Source of the DNA: Chara braunii
Lineage: Eukaryota; Streptophyta; Charophyceae; Charales; Characeae
NCBI GenBank assembly: GCA_003427395.1
Contig: BFEA01000636.1
Span: 396,934 to 429,433 of the forward strand
Direction of reading: 5' to 3'
Length of the DNA: 32,500 nt
The notes below the pieces were generated by a model. It did not search any database and was not told the DNA's origin. It saw only the letters and a list, made by a program, of their open reading frames with translations. Position numbers and translations under genes: made by a program. Shown here piece after piece: positions 1 to 10,629 of the stretch. Numbering within the stretch: the first letter of the stretch is position 1; every line of letters starts with the position of its first letter.

Positions 1-640
1 CGTCATCTAGAGCCAATTTTTAGGATTCCCCTTTTAGAGTCTATCTTTGGGCAGCAGCCATCTAGAACCTACCTTTGGGCAGCCGCCATCTAGAGTCAAT
101 CTTTGGGATGCTGCCATCTAGAGCCTACCTTTGGGCAGCCACTACCTAGAGCCTACCTTTGGGTAGCCGTCATCTATAACCTTTGGGCAGCCGCAATTTA
201 AAGTCTACTTTCGCGCTCACCATCCACGGCCTTCGTTCTTGTGATAGCCCCTTGAGGCCTACCTTCTGGCAGCCGTCTTCTAGACCCTACCTTTGTACTG
301 CCGCCACTTAGATCCTACATTTGGGCAACCGCCACCTAGATCCTACATTTTGATAGCCGCCAAGTAGAGCCTACCTTTGGGTAGCCACCATCTACAACTA
401 TCTTTGGGTAGCCACCATCTACAACCTATCTTTGGGAAACCACAATCGAGAGTCTATTTCTAGACAACCGCCATCTAGACCCTACCATTTGGCAGCCGCC
501 ATCTACAACATATGTTTAAACAGCCGCTATGTAGAACCTACCTTCGCATGGTCGCCATCTAGAGCCTACCGTTTAGCAGTCGCCATCAACAACCTATATT
601 TAAACAAACCGTATGTAGACTCTACCTTTGTGTGGCTTTT
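1..640. repeat. 28-bp minisatellite array, about 22 degenerate units
   Basis: Units of 28 bp run back to back, with clear starts at 59, 87, 115, 143 and 171. A typical unit reads catctaga-gcctacctttggg-cagccgc. Units towards 640 are more diverged. The array starts before the window, so its full length is unknown. Because 28 is not a multiple of three, reading frames across it are not maintained, and I treat the short open frames here as chance. The array abuts the larger satellite that begins near 645. Confidence 0.85.
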
Positions 641-644
641 GGTG

Positions 645-2180
645 TCCATTGACAGACAACTTTCCCAATGCATCACGACAGAACGCTAATGACCAAAGGA
701 TTGCATATCCCTGTGGGGAGGATGTATCCTCTTCTGAGCTTCTGGCGTCTGGAAAACCTGCACCATTGGTTGGCAATGATGACTATGCCTGTCGAGCTAG
801 AGTCGTCGTCCCTTTCTCGCCGACCCCGCAGCCATTCTCTAACGCCCAGAACACAGTGCTCCCTACATAGGTGCAAAAGACGCTCTGGAAGATCATCGGC
901 TGATTGACGAGCACATTCCGAGGGTGCTCGCCACAATTGCCCGAATCGCGAGTACGGTTTCCTGTTTCCATTGATAGGCAACTTTTTTAACGTCTCCCGA
1001 TTGGACGATAATGATCAATCGACTGCATATGCTTGTGGGGAGGATGTATCCTCCTCTGGGTTTTAGTGCTAGCGGTCTAGAAACCTGAGTCCGCTTTCCG
1101 GTGTCCAATGACAAGCGGTTTTCCTAAGGCCTCGCGACCGGATGCTAACAATCAATGGACTGCATATCCCTGTGGGGAGGATGTATCCTCCTCTGGGTTT
1201 CAGATGTATGAAAAACTGCACCATTGGTGTCGGTGGGCAATGCCGACAGTCCAGGTCAAGCAAGAGACGCCGTCCCTTTTGGTTATGTGATACCGTGAAC
1301 ACAATGCATCCTACATAGGTGCAAAAGGCACTCCCTAAGGTCATGGGCCGACTGATTAGCACGTCTAGAGGTTGTTTCCCTCGACTGCTTGATTCGTGAG
1401 TTTTGCTTTCATTGTCCATGGACAGGCGGCTTTTCCCACGCCTTGCAACCGAACGCAATGATCAAATAATTGCATATTCCTGTGGGGAGGATGTATCCTC
1501 CTTTGGGTTTTCCTGGAAAACCTGCACCATTGGAGTCGGTTGGCAATGTCAATGGTGCCAGTCGACTTAGAGTGGCCATCCCTTTCTCGCCGATCGACAA
1601 TGATTCTCTAATGCCCGGAACACAATGTTCCCTACAAAGGTGCAAAAGGCGTTGTCGAAGGTCATCGCCTGATTGATTAGCACATCCCGAGGGTGCTCCC
1701 CACAACTGTCCGATTCGCAAGTGTGATTTCCAGTTTCCATTGACAGACGGTTTTTTCGACGCCTCATGACCGGACAATAATGATCAAAGGACTGCATATG
1801 CTTATGGTGAGGATGTATCCTCCTCTGTGTTTTTGTGCTAACCGTCTGGAAACCCGAGTCCGCTTTCCGACGTCCAATGACAGGCGGCTTTTCCAAGGCC
1901 TCGCGACCGGATGCTAATGATCAATGGACTTCATATCCCTATGCGGAGGATGTATCCTCCTCCGGGTTTCCGGTGTCTGGAAAACCTGCACTATTGGTGT
2001 CGGTGGGCAATGCCGATAGTGTCGGTGGAGCAAGAGACACAGTTCTTTTCGGTTATGTGATACTGTGAACACAATGCACCTTGTGTTTGTTGAGCTGGAG
2101 CCACCGTCACTATCTTGCAGACTGGATATCGGTTCTATGATATCGTAAACACAATGGTGATTCGTTGGTCATGCAAATAG
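645..2180. repeat. Higher-order satellite, two copies of a ~769-bp unit made of three subunits
   Basis: Six related subunits start near 645, 967, 1104, 1415, 1736 and 1873, giving spacings of 322, 137, 311, 321 and 137 bp. Subunits 1 and 4, 2 and 5, and 3 and 6 match best, so the real repeating block is about 769 bp (645-1414 and 1415 to about 2180). Every subunit carries the segment GGAGGATGTATCCTC just after a tgcatat motif. Long stretches agree between blocks, for example the part around 781-970 against 1556-1740. The second block decays after about 2060. No gene is recognisable inside it. Confidence 0.85.
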
Positions 2181-2269
2181 GAAAAGACCTCACTACTTTG
2201 CTCGACGTCTTCCCCACTTCGGTCCCTGAACATCTGATCAAAAGCATTCCCCGATAGAATTCACAACGC

Positions 2270-2421
2270 CACGGATGGTGCGGGCAATGCTGTATTTGAT
2301 AGGACGGTAGGATCATGTCGGTTCTTCTCTCTTTGCAACCAACATCACGGATGGTGCAGGCACAACTGTATTTGACAGGACGGTAGGATCATGTTGGTTC
2401 TTCTCCCTTTACAACCGCTCC
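2270..2421. repeat. 76-bp tandem duplication
   Basis: The segment starting cacggatggtg at 2270 recurs at 2346 with a few substitutions, and both copies run on through ggacggtaggatcatg and a cttctc-rich end. It lies at the decayed right edge of the satellite and may be its last remnant. Confidence 0.8.
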
Positions 2422-2860
2422 TTACATAGGTCTAAATGGCGTTGTGGTAGCTAAGCGATCGACAGTTTAATAATTTGCGGAAGTTGTTCTAATATGAGTC
2501 GTTGTGGCGTCTCGAGGTTTGAGCTCAAAAATTATTGCTAACATGATGCAGCGTCGCAAGGGGTTGTCCAAAGCTTATGGGGTTGTGAAACAGATGGATC
2601 CGCCACACAGGTTTCAGTATAGCCTAATATGCACTTATGGTGCCCCCTTATCCACCATCGCGAGATTGTTTGTCCTTATGTCTTGTTGTCGTTTGCGCTT
2701 ATTGATTGTGAGCAGTCCAATTTTCATTTCTGCCTCTGTGCAAATTCTTAACTACATGATGGTTGTTTTTTGTATGCAAGGTGATAAGCAGTTGCAGGAC
2801 CCTTTCCTTTTCTGTACGTCTCTTCTAAATTTGTCACCCTGTATTGCCACTTGTATGCAC
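2422..2860. other. Intergenic DNA, nothing recognised
   Basis: No ATG-initiated reading frame with coding character, no RNA gene and no repeat was found here. The longest open stretch in this part (from 2504) begins at GTG, runs into poly-T and has no family resemblance. Confidence 0.5.
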
Positions 2861-2865
2861 CCTCG

Positions 2866-3195
2866 TACGAGTACGGATTCATACTCTTGTACTCGTACGC
2901 TAAGGGCCCCGAACAATTTTTTTATTTTTTTTCTTAAATCCGGTTTTGTTTTATTTTTTTCTCAAATTCTACTAACAATCTAAAGATGATGCTTACCCAA
3001 ATGTTGCTTGTTTTGTGCAGTTGCATCACATTGTTTTTTTTTTCGGATTTTTTTATTACTTTTTTTTTTTTTTTTTTTNCTTTTTCGTACGGGGACGTAC
3101 AAGACGTACAGGCTCCTGTACAGGTTCCCGTACGGATCCCATACAGATATTACCTGTACGTTTCGTACGCAAAGGCCCCATACGTGTATGTTATG
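2866..3195. repeat. Two GTAC-rich patches flanking T-rich DNA
   Basis: Patches at about 2866-2915 and 3088-3190 are packed with GTAC and CGTACG. Both contain a related motif: CGTACGCTAAGGGCCCC in the first and CGTACGCAAAGGCCCC in the second, in the same orientation. Between them lie several T runs, including one of about 18 T ending at the N at 3079. They may be two copies of a short dispersed repeat. Function unknown. Confidence 0.5.
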
Positions 3196-3199
3196 CAAC

Positions 3200-5370
3200 G
3201 TAGTTGTCACCTACACTGCATAGATCTCGCCGAAATGTTGTGGTTTATTTAGCATGGGAGGAAGTCCGCCTTCGAGTGACTTGTGTTATCATTTTGGAGC
3301 ACTAATAGTCACACCGGTGAGCTCGTCAGATAGCACTCCATCACCAATTCTAGTATTGCGCAAGCGTAATAACGCAGAACGAGTCGAGCGTGTTAATTTT
3401 CTCTTACTCCATGACAAACGAACAAAATGCGACATGTCGCACAGTAGAGTTTTCATGCTATAGATGAATTGGGAAAGCCGGACTCTAATCTCTCTCCATA
3501 ACCCGATAAGAGTGATTGAAGGGTAGCACCGGAAAGTCATAAAGGATGCAGACAGGTCTTACGGTGAGAGTGAATAGAGTGATCGTGTGGTGAATGAAGG
3601 ACCAAAACAAGGTGCTTGGGGATAGCACCACTATGTGTGAAGGAGCCCAACACGAATCGTGGCAGAATCTCAGAGGTACCCTTTGTGTGTTTAAGTATGT
3701 TGTAGTCTATATGGTACAGTACTTGGCGCAACTCGTGCACGATTACTGTTCTGAGCGTGGCTTGTTTCCTTGCTGGTACTAATGCTTCGAAGAAAGAGGG
3801 ATCATCACTTTGCAAACGCAGAGTGTTTGACCTCCCTGGTGATTTTATCTGACCCATATGGAACAAATCTTTGCGCGAACTACCTCTTACTAAGTGGACT
3901 AGTTTTCCTTTAAACAGACTGCTCGTTAAAGTCCTTGTTGTGAGTTGGATAAAGTATTGGTGTTACACTGATCACAGTATGAGCTAGATATTGTATAATT
4001 CCCCGGCTGCGCCTGTAACTAGTGTATATTGAGGAGCACTGACCCTAAAAGCACAGAGCTGTAGAGTCGTCAGTTTCCCTACCTCGAAGGATCGACAGGA
4101 AGAGATCTGCGGAGTGAAGGGAAATGAAAAGGGGGGGGAAGAGAGCGAATTTATCTTATAGGGGGAGCTGTTAGTAGTGTCAAGTGCCATAACCCCATGA
4201 GCCTACCTACGAGCTTGAAGAGCCAGAGTCGAACACCAATCTGCCAAAAGTCGTCAGAGTCCAGGGGTTGTAACAGGTTGGATGCACGCTCATGGGAGGT
4301 GAGTAGGAGTACTTTGAACGGTGTGGGCCAAAGTGGCCGGGACTGAGATTTTTGTGCAACGTTGAGGGATAGGCTGTGTTCAGCAAAAATTCGCGTTGTA
4401 CATGACCACGGTACATTTGCATCCGCAGCAACAGCTAGTTCAGTGTGCACGTGTCACGTGATGAGCTCTGCACAACTGTCGAATTTTGCCTTCCTTCCCG
4501 TTCTATTTATCCAGTGGATCGGTGACTGCCCTTCGCCCTTGGAGAAAGTGATTGACCATTGATGACCTGTGTTAGCAGGAGTGATCATAAAGTGTCTAAT
4601 CCTACTTGACAGACTACGTTACCTTATCCGCCTAAGGCTGTGCCTTACTAATTTTGTAGTCTGTAGTTGGGGAATAATCTACGTGATTTTGAGCCCACTA
4701 ACGATCGATTCAACACCCAAAGACCCTGTCAGACCGTCTGTTAATTTCCAAGTCAGCGTTACGAGTCTATGGTCTGGCTGTGATCTCCCAGAGGAAAGCA
4801 ATGGGTACGTTTTTGTTGCATAGGCCACCCCTTGATAAGCATGCGATTACTATCATTCATCCCTGGCCGTTGAGCCAGTCCCCTCCTCAGTAAGCCAATG
4901 CTGCCCGGTTCTATCTGTCACCTCATAAATCCTCGGGAACTGCTCTGTGCGACAACCCCCTTCATAACAAGATCATAGTCAATCCACTCGTGCTCAAGAT
5001 CGAAAGTGTAGGGGAATCATGACGAGTGGTGAGGTTCTGGTGATGAAGTATCGGGTGAACAGATAAAAAGAGGGAGGATGGGAAGATGATGCATGCCGAG
5101 ACATGAGCTCCTGTAAGCAGCTTCAAAGGGAACATGCAGTCAGAATAGTAAGGGAAATAAAATTTATTGGGTATGTGACCGTATGTCATTTGTTTCTATG
5201 GAACTGACGGGAAAATGCACAGCACGTATTCCTTAATTGAGACTATTGAACGAGCGCAAAAGATCATTAATGTCAGCTAGTAAGATTGAGGAGAAGGAAA
5301 CATTTAATGAGTGTTGAAGTGGCACAGCAATGCTTGGAGTCAGCCGTGAAAGAAAATTCATAATCTACAG
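3200..5370. other. Long intergenic stretch without recognisable genes
   Basis: About 2.2 kb with only short open frames in all six frames, none with a recognisable domain, signal peptide or composition unlike chance. I see no tRNA, snRNA or tandem array. A short G run lies at about 4130-4137. Confidence 0.5.
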
Positions 5371-6158
5371 TTAGACACCATTCAATCAGCAATCAATCAG
5401 TGTCCAAAACTACACACGAGCAACAATCAGTCGGTATCCAATCAATAGTTGACCAACACTTGGTTGTCGGAACTGCTCGGAGCCCCTGTTAGAGCCAACC
5501 AGTTCTCAGTCATATCACTAAACGGGGTTTTGAATCAAGGCCATTTACCCTTATCTGCATTTGTGACTAGATTTAGTCGAGCTTTAACCAATCAGCTTAC
5601 AATTGGGCTTCAACCATCGTTCAATCGGTGATCTGTCAATACACAGTTAGTGTTCAATCAATACTCAGATGGTGACTCGGACGCTAGATACTAACTAGCA
5701 AATGACATTTGCACTCAGTCATTAAGAGACCATTGTATAATGACTTACTAGTCCAACTGCCTTCGAGCAGCACTTGACCAGTTTCAACTGGCAACTCAAT
5801 GGCATTCAGTCCCAGTCAGTACTTGGTAACTTGTCATTTTTGCAAGCAACTAATCTCAGACTGGACTGAGCAGACACTTGGCGGTCGCTATCCAACACAA
5901 AGTCCAACTTTACTCGGACGGAACCCTTGCCAAAAGGGAATCGATTAGTCCTAAATTTTCACCTCAGCCTATGAGTACAGTCAGGTCATCCTCAGTTAAA
6001 GAGACTCTCCCCGCCAGTACCCAGCGCTGTTATCAGTAAGCAGTGCTCAGTGTCGTCGGCAGTGATCAGTACTTAGCGTTGTTAACAGTGATCAGTGCTC
6101 TACGTCGTTCCTGAGTTAGTTGTACTCTGTGTCACTATCAGGTGGGCAGCATTCTGCC
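5371..6158. repeat. Degenerate CAATCAGT / CAGTGATCAGT simple-repeat region
   Basis: The segment is enriched in variants of caatcag, cagtcag and cagtgatcagt. Between about 6016 and 6105 units near 33 bp are visible, sharing cagtg(a/c)tcagt followed by a gtcgt or gttgt element. It leads directly into the regular 31-bp array at 6159. Confidence 0.55.
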
Positions 6159-6282
6159 ATCTCAGCAGCGCTCAGTTTCCGTCAGCAGAATCTCAACAGC
6201 ACTTAGTTTCAGTCAACAGAATTTCAGCAGCACTCAGTTTCAGTCAGAAAAATATCAGCAACATTCAGTTTTCGATCAGCAT
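6159..6282. repeat. Four 31-bp tandem units
   Basis: Units start at exactly 6159, 6190, 6221 and 6252. Each has the form at-t/c-tcagcag-cactcagttt-cagtcag-aga with a few substitutions. The array ends about 50 bp before the reading frame at 6333, so it may lie in the 5' flank of that candidate gene. Confidence 0.85.
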
Positions 6283-6332
6283 CAACCAGAAGTGTTCTCT
6301 ACTCGAACTATTGAACTTTTTAGCATCAACAC

Positions 6333-6989
6333 ATGAGTACGGTGCAGGTTTCCTCAGCCAGTGAGTCTGTTCTGATCAGTCTCAACCGAATCTTTTCCAA
6401 GGATGATTTTCCATATCAGTATGTCAGTGCAACCAGTTTCAAGAAGGGAGATTTGTCCGTGTTCGCAGCCCTCACCAGTTTTGCAAAGGGTATCATCCGT
6501 AACCTAAGACCTTATGTAAAGAAGAGCAAGGAAACTCATGAACTCTTTGATTCAGTCTAGACTGCAGCAGCCGGGTACCTTGAAAAGGGAGAGAAAGAGT
6601 TAGATGAGAGCGGAACAAAGCTGATCCCGAGCTTTGGGCCCAAGCTCTTTGTTAATTATCCCAAGCCTCTAGTGTCTTTCACACTCACTGATGGGTGTTG
6701 CTGGGGTGACTTGGTAGACTTGGCCAAGAGGTACATCTCTCCTGCAACGATAGACTACGAGGCAGTGACCGAACCTTCCGAGTTTTCGCATCTCAGGCGG
6801 GGCATTTTCTCTCAACCATATCACCCTACACTATGGGAGGAGTTGTGCGTTATGGCTGATTTTCGTGTCATGTACCTTGGATGGAAATGTTTAGAGCTCG
6901 TTGGCTTCAGGTGGCTCTACATACAGAGGCCACAACCTCAAAGAGTACGGAGACATGGCAAGAAGCCCAAACGACAGACAACAAAATGA
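6333..6989 (+). pseudogene. Unknown protein-like reading frame interrupted by one TAG codon
   Basis: I do not recognise a family. From the ATG at 6333 (the first in frame after a TAG at 6321) the frame is open for 75 codons to a TAG at 6558-6560. The same frame then continues without a stop to TGA at 6987-6989, giving about 217 sense codons in total. Composition is protein-like on both sides of the TAG: the first part is rich in Ser, Phe and Lys, and the second contains the stretch FTLTDGCCWGDLVDLAKRY and ends in a basic tail (RVRRHGKKPKR) that could act as a nuclear signal. Options are a pseudogene with one nonsense mutation, two separate products (a second ATG lies at 6672), a sequencing error, or a chance frame. 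A GT-AG intron over the TAG looks unlikely, because the candidate sites at 6516 and 6567 or 6570 are only about 52-55 nt apart and do not preserve frame. Confidence 0.4.
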
Positions 6990-8095
6990 GAGATTGAGTG
7001 TGAAGTTTAAAGGGATGAGTGAGGACTTTTGATTGGTGTTGGTTATGCTCTCTTCCATATGTACTTTCTGAGACTATTATGAGTTCTAATTTTTTCCTCA
7101 TCTGACCTTGTTGTCATTGCTCGAGTCAGTCGGTCTTGCTTCTTGCATTGTTCTTGCTTGATGATTGCAATTTTTAATGATTTTATCACAGTTCTCAAAA
7201 TCAGGTTGACATAGATGACGCATGCATAGCACTCCACAATTTTATGATTATTATTTGCACGATTCTCTGGTGTTCCGAATCAAAATAAAAGATTCCTAAG
7301 ATCGGGGACCGGTGAAGACCGCAATTGAAGGGTTTCGCTCGAAGCCGGACGCACACAACAGGAAGAGATTTGCATTATTTAATTTATTTATTTATTGCAA
7401 TCAACAAACAAAACCCAGCGTGACAGCCTGTTGGCTTTCCGATCGCCTAGAGAGGCCCAACTGGGAAAAAGTGCGACAGCGGTCAGGAGGGTTTCGCGCT
7501 GCCTTGTGCGATGTCGGACCGATGTGCTCGACAGCGCATCACTTACTTCTTCTGGCTCGTGTACTTCCTATTGCTTGCCCCGAGTTTTGCAAATGTCCGC
7601 TTTTCAGTTATGGTTTTGATCCCACTCTTGCTCGTGCTAGCTACGTTCGCTTTTCTGCCATGCCCCGCTTGTTCTGTGATCTTGTCTGCTAGTGTCTGTG
7701 CTTAGCTAGTTGCAATGCTCCCCTGCCCACAGACCGAGCTGCTTGTTGTTGCGGCACGGATCAAGTGTCTAAATCTGGGCACGTCACTTGCCCAGATACG
7801 GGAAACTATATCTATCTATTCGTTTTATTTCGTTAATCGAAATGTGATCCCCCCCCAAAGTTCATTGATGCATTTTCTCATTTCCATCGTAAGATTCATT
7901 TCTATTTTTCCGCATTCGATTGGTTAGGGAACGGAGTTTCCTTTGTGCCAGATACTCTGTTTGTTCGCGGTGAGCCGACTGCTGTGTTCCCTTCCCTTGG
8001 TGATAATGAACCTTTTGTGGAACTTGAGCAAGGTTCATTTCTGCAGAATCCGAAACTGACAAGGATTTCAACCGTACTCGCTCCGTTTCTCCTAA
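6990..8095. other. Intergenic DNA with one small hydrophobic open frame
   Basis: Nothing is firmly coding. An ATG at 7511 opens a 64-codon frame ending at 7705 whose product would have two hydrophobic stretches (one around YFFWLVYFLLLAP, one around VLIPLLLVLATFAFL). It could be a small membrane protein or chance, and there is no support beyond composition. Confidence 0.35.
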
Positions 8096-8101
8096 CTGTC
8101 G

Positions 8102-8123
8102 GGCTCCTGTCACGGCAGGAGCC
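8102..8123. other. Perfect 8-bp hairpin
   Basis: GGCTCCTG at 8102-8109 is the exact reverse complement of CAGGAGCC at 8116-8123, with a 6-nt loop. No T run follows, so it is not a simple terminator. Confidence 0.6.
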
Positions 8124-8239
8124 TCTATTCTAATTTCCCCCAACTACTCCTAGTACTAAGGTCACGGGTTCAAGCCCCGACCGACTGAGTACGGGTGAAA
8201 AATAGTTGTGAAGCTCCTCCAAAAATGAGTTAGCTCAGG

Positions 8240-8309
8240 GTCGGGAAGGATTCGTTCCCTGCACCCTTTGGTTAACAGTTCCATGCCTAAACCTACTGAG
8301 CTAGCTCCC
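8240..8309 (-). repeat. tRNA-like sequence (Asn-GTT-like remnant), possible SINE head
   Basis: Read on the minus strand from 8309, GGGAGCT is followed by an A-box-like TAGCTCAGTAGG, an anticodon-like loop CTGTTAA (GTT, as in tRNA-Asn), and a B-box-like GGGAACGAATCC. The 3' side keeps TCCC, which can pair with the 5' GGGA. The anticodon stem is broken, since only TGG and CCA pair around two extra A residues, so a working tRNA is unlikely. Such remnants are typical of tRNA-derived SINE heads or tRNA pseudogenes. No A tail or target duplication was found to define an element. Confidence 0.45.
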
Positions 8310-8825
8310 TTCTTTAGATAGAAGGGGAGCTGCTCAATTATATGTATTGTATTAGGGCTCAGCCGACCTAGTGGTCCGAGCCCGTGTTCCAAGTCTGTGT
8401 GCGAACACGCTTGAGTATGTATGTGACCCACAAGGGCACTTGGTCAATCGGAAGGCCCAAAGGGCGGTGCTTACCCGCGGCTGTGTCATTGAGAGTCGCC
8501 GCAGGAAAAACACTCAACTGGCGCGGGAGAGGCCCGCAACACTTGAGAGTAACGGACAACATAGGTAGGCCGGCACCACACCACGTAGAGGTAGATGAGT
8601 CGGGTACTCGGGGCCGGACAAAGCTGGCATTTGCGTGTCGTAGATGTACTCGACATAACAGTAACCTAATCAACCCTTCGACCTTCCCGGTCCAAGGGTA
8701 GTAATATTGATTCTAACCATCACAGCGTGCGTCACATCGGTGCGTGCTTATACGAAATTTTTAAGTTCAGACTTGATTCCGTCATGGCAGATGGTGCAAC
8801 CGATGTGTCGACTGCAAAATTATGG

Positions 8826-8851
8826 CCAAATACCCTTGTAAGGGTATTTGG
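8826..8851. other. Perfect 12-bp inverted repeat with a 2-nt centre
   Basis: CCAAATACCCTT at 8826-8837 and its exact reverse complement at 8840-8851 flank GT. The symmetry is compact enough to be a protein binding site or a small hairpin. No gene is recognised next to it. Confidence 0.6.
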
Positions 8852-9214
8852 TCCGACAACGCCCAAGCCCTTGGTCGGATACACTCACTTGTTGTGCGCA
8901 GGTACCCAGACCGCATCAAGGCCACAGGGAATTTAGTTTCAGGCCAATTTGGGCCGTCATTTGCATTGAGAGCTCGACGGCTGAAGGATGCAGCACCTAT
9001 GGTCCAGACCCCCCGTCAACGCTACATAAGCGTTGACCTCTTGGCTTTGACACATTCTGTCTTGCGTTAATGTTGACCTCACGCATTGACGACGACGCTA
9101 GCACGACGCTGCGACGTTGGCTGGACGTTGGCTCTACGCTGGCATTTGGGCAAACTACGGGGACGCTCTGCTGGCTCGGCATGGTGGCTAGCTTGCAATT
9201 GTCTTCTGGGCATG

Positions 9215-9434
9215 CTGACGTGGCAGCTGCCACGCGCCGCCACTTACGTGGCCGCTGCCACGTATATTATTATTGTTGACGTGGCGAGGCTACGCGACTG
9301 GCATTACTTTTCTATTTCTACGACATCAGGGAGGATATCATGACTGTGGGGCGATAGTGGATACGTACATGGTTATCTTGACGTCGATATTGCTCCACCT
9401 CGCTGACGAGGACTGATTGACATGCCACGTGGCG
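9215..9434. promoter_or_regulatory. Cluster of ACGT-core (G-box/C-box-like) motifs
   Basis: TGACGTGGC occurs at about 9216 and 9277, ACGTGGC at 9246, GCCACGTA at 9257, and the full palindrome GCCACGTGGC at 9424-9433. In plants, ACGT-core motifs bind bZIP and bHLH factors. No convincing gene starts nearby, so a promoter role is only possible. They could equally be internal repeats of a dead element, since the 9060-9300 stretch also repeats GACG and GCTGGC words. Confidence 0.35.
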
Positions 9435-10186
9435 CATTGTGATAAAACTTCAGATGTGCGTTCAGATTATTGATTATTGAGGTGGTGATCGAGGAGGGAG
9501 CCCGAAGCAGAAGTGCGCATTGTTTTTTATTCTTCATCTGAGTCTAATCTACCTCCTCTCTCCTTCATCTGTGTATGTTTTTCCCATCTCATTCTATCTG
9601 GACACGATTATGATTATTGATAATCAACAGCAGGTTGATATTCATCTGGGCTTGCATTGTTGACAAATGTCTTCACGATCTGGGTTCATTGCAGACATAC
9701 TCATAGTGCTTATACTCACAGCATCTCATAAATCACAACACCGCATCTCCATTCAACAAGATAAACCTTGGGAGCATGTCTGTCCAAGGATGGAAAATGC
9801 ATGACAATAAGTAGAAAGTTCAATAGATACGGCCTCTTACAAGGAAAACACAACTATCACATTCGCATACTTATCCAACTGCATCGACAAAAACACATAC
9901 GCACATGCATACCGACCTCATACTTACTTCAACCGATATATCACAACTCACTACTCTTTACCCACAGCAAGTATGTCTTCCTATGACTATACTATACACA
10001 ATGGACAATAAGAACAACTGGCTACAGTCTAACATATACACTTACATAGCACTTACACAGTATGCCTACTCTAGGTGGTCAACAACACGGTTGGATCCCC
10101 GGGCATACCAGTGCTCAGATGGTACAAAGTAGATCAAACACACACATACACATTGCATGCTTACTTCTCATCAGATGTATACAGAC
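9435..10186. other. Intergenic DNA, nothing recognised
   Basis: AC/AT-rich sequence with short CACATAC-type runs and no reading frame of coding character. The right end may include the unrecognised 5' part of the retroposon whose 3' end is at 10187-10320. Confidence 0.45.
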
Positions 10187-10320
10187 GTTGAACCCGATTT
10201 CCAGCAGGTGAAGCTCCCCACCAATAGATGGAGCCCCCTAGAAGTCCTATCGGTGTCTGCTCATATCAGCACCTCTAGCATTGAAGCGGGTTATTTTTTG
10301 AAAAAAAAAAAAAAAAAAAA
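10187..10320 (+). mobile_element. 3' end of an A-tailed retroposon, 3'-module family copy 1
   Basis: The module GTTG-aacccgatttc-CAGC-aggtgaagctccccaccaatagat lies at 10187-10230, and a run of 20 A ends the element at 10301-10320. Related modules next to A tails occur at 11775 (plus) and 14064 (minus). GTTG and CAGC can pair, with one T-G wobble. The 5' boundary and target duplication were not found. The 70 bp between module and A tail differ from the other copies. Confidence 0.55.
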
Positions 10321-10339
10321 TCACTAAGGGTCTCTACAA

Positions 10340-10625
10340 CCAGCAGTTATGTATGCACCCTCCCATAATGGATACCCACAAAATCCCACATATGGAAACA
10401 ATGAGAAAAATAAAATGCGAACATCTACAACAATGTCAAATGACCGTAATGGAAAAAAAGGTTGACTCGGAAGGAGCAACACTAATGATGTAGAACAGCA
10501 ATGTCGAAAGTTAACACATGATTTGTGTGTTAACCCCGAAAAGACAGCAACTTGACGGTGAAAACCAAAAGTAGCTATCCAGACTGCAAGGGATCACAAC
10601 ATAGAATGCATGCACCCACACCACA
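10340..10625. other. Intergenic DNA, nothing recognised
   Basis: A-rich sequence with no reading frame of coding character and no repeat beyond short A runs. Confidence 0.45.
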
Positions 10626-10629
10626 AAAG

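Noticed and set aside
432-689. Open frame through the 28-bp array
   Set aside because: Translated minisatellite. The 28-bp period does not keep one frame.
1-2180. CRISPR array
   Set aside because: Repeats are degenerate and contiguous without unique spacers, no cas genes are present, and the context is eukaryotic.
2504-2983. 159-codon plus-strand frame
   Set aside because: It starts at GTG, not ATG, and its end is the T-rich tract (Phe runs). No conserved features.
6516-6570. Small intron removing the TAG at 6558
   Set aside because: The candidate GT and AG sites are about 52-55 nt apart, too short for a typical plant intron, and splicing would shift the frame.
7312-7692. 126-codon plus-strand frame
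   Set aside because: It starts at GTG and overlaps an equally good small frame in another phase. Nothing recognisable.
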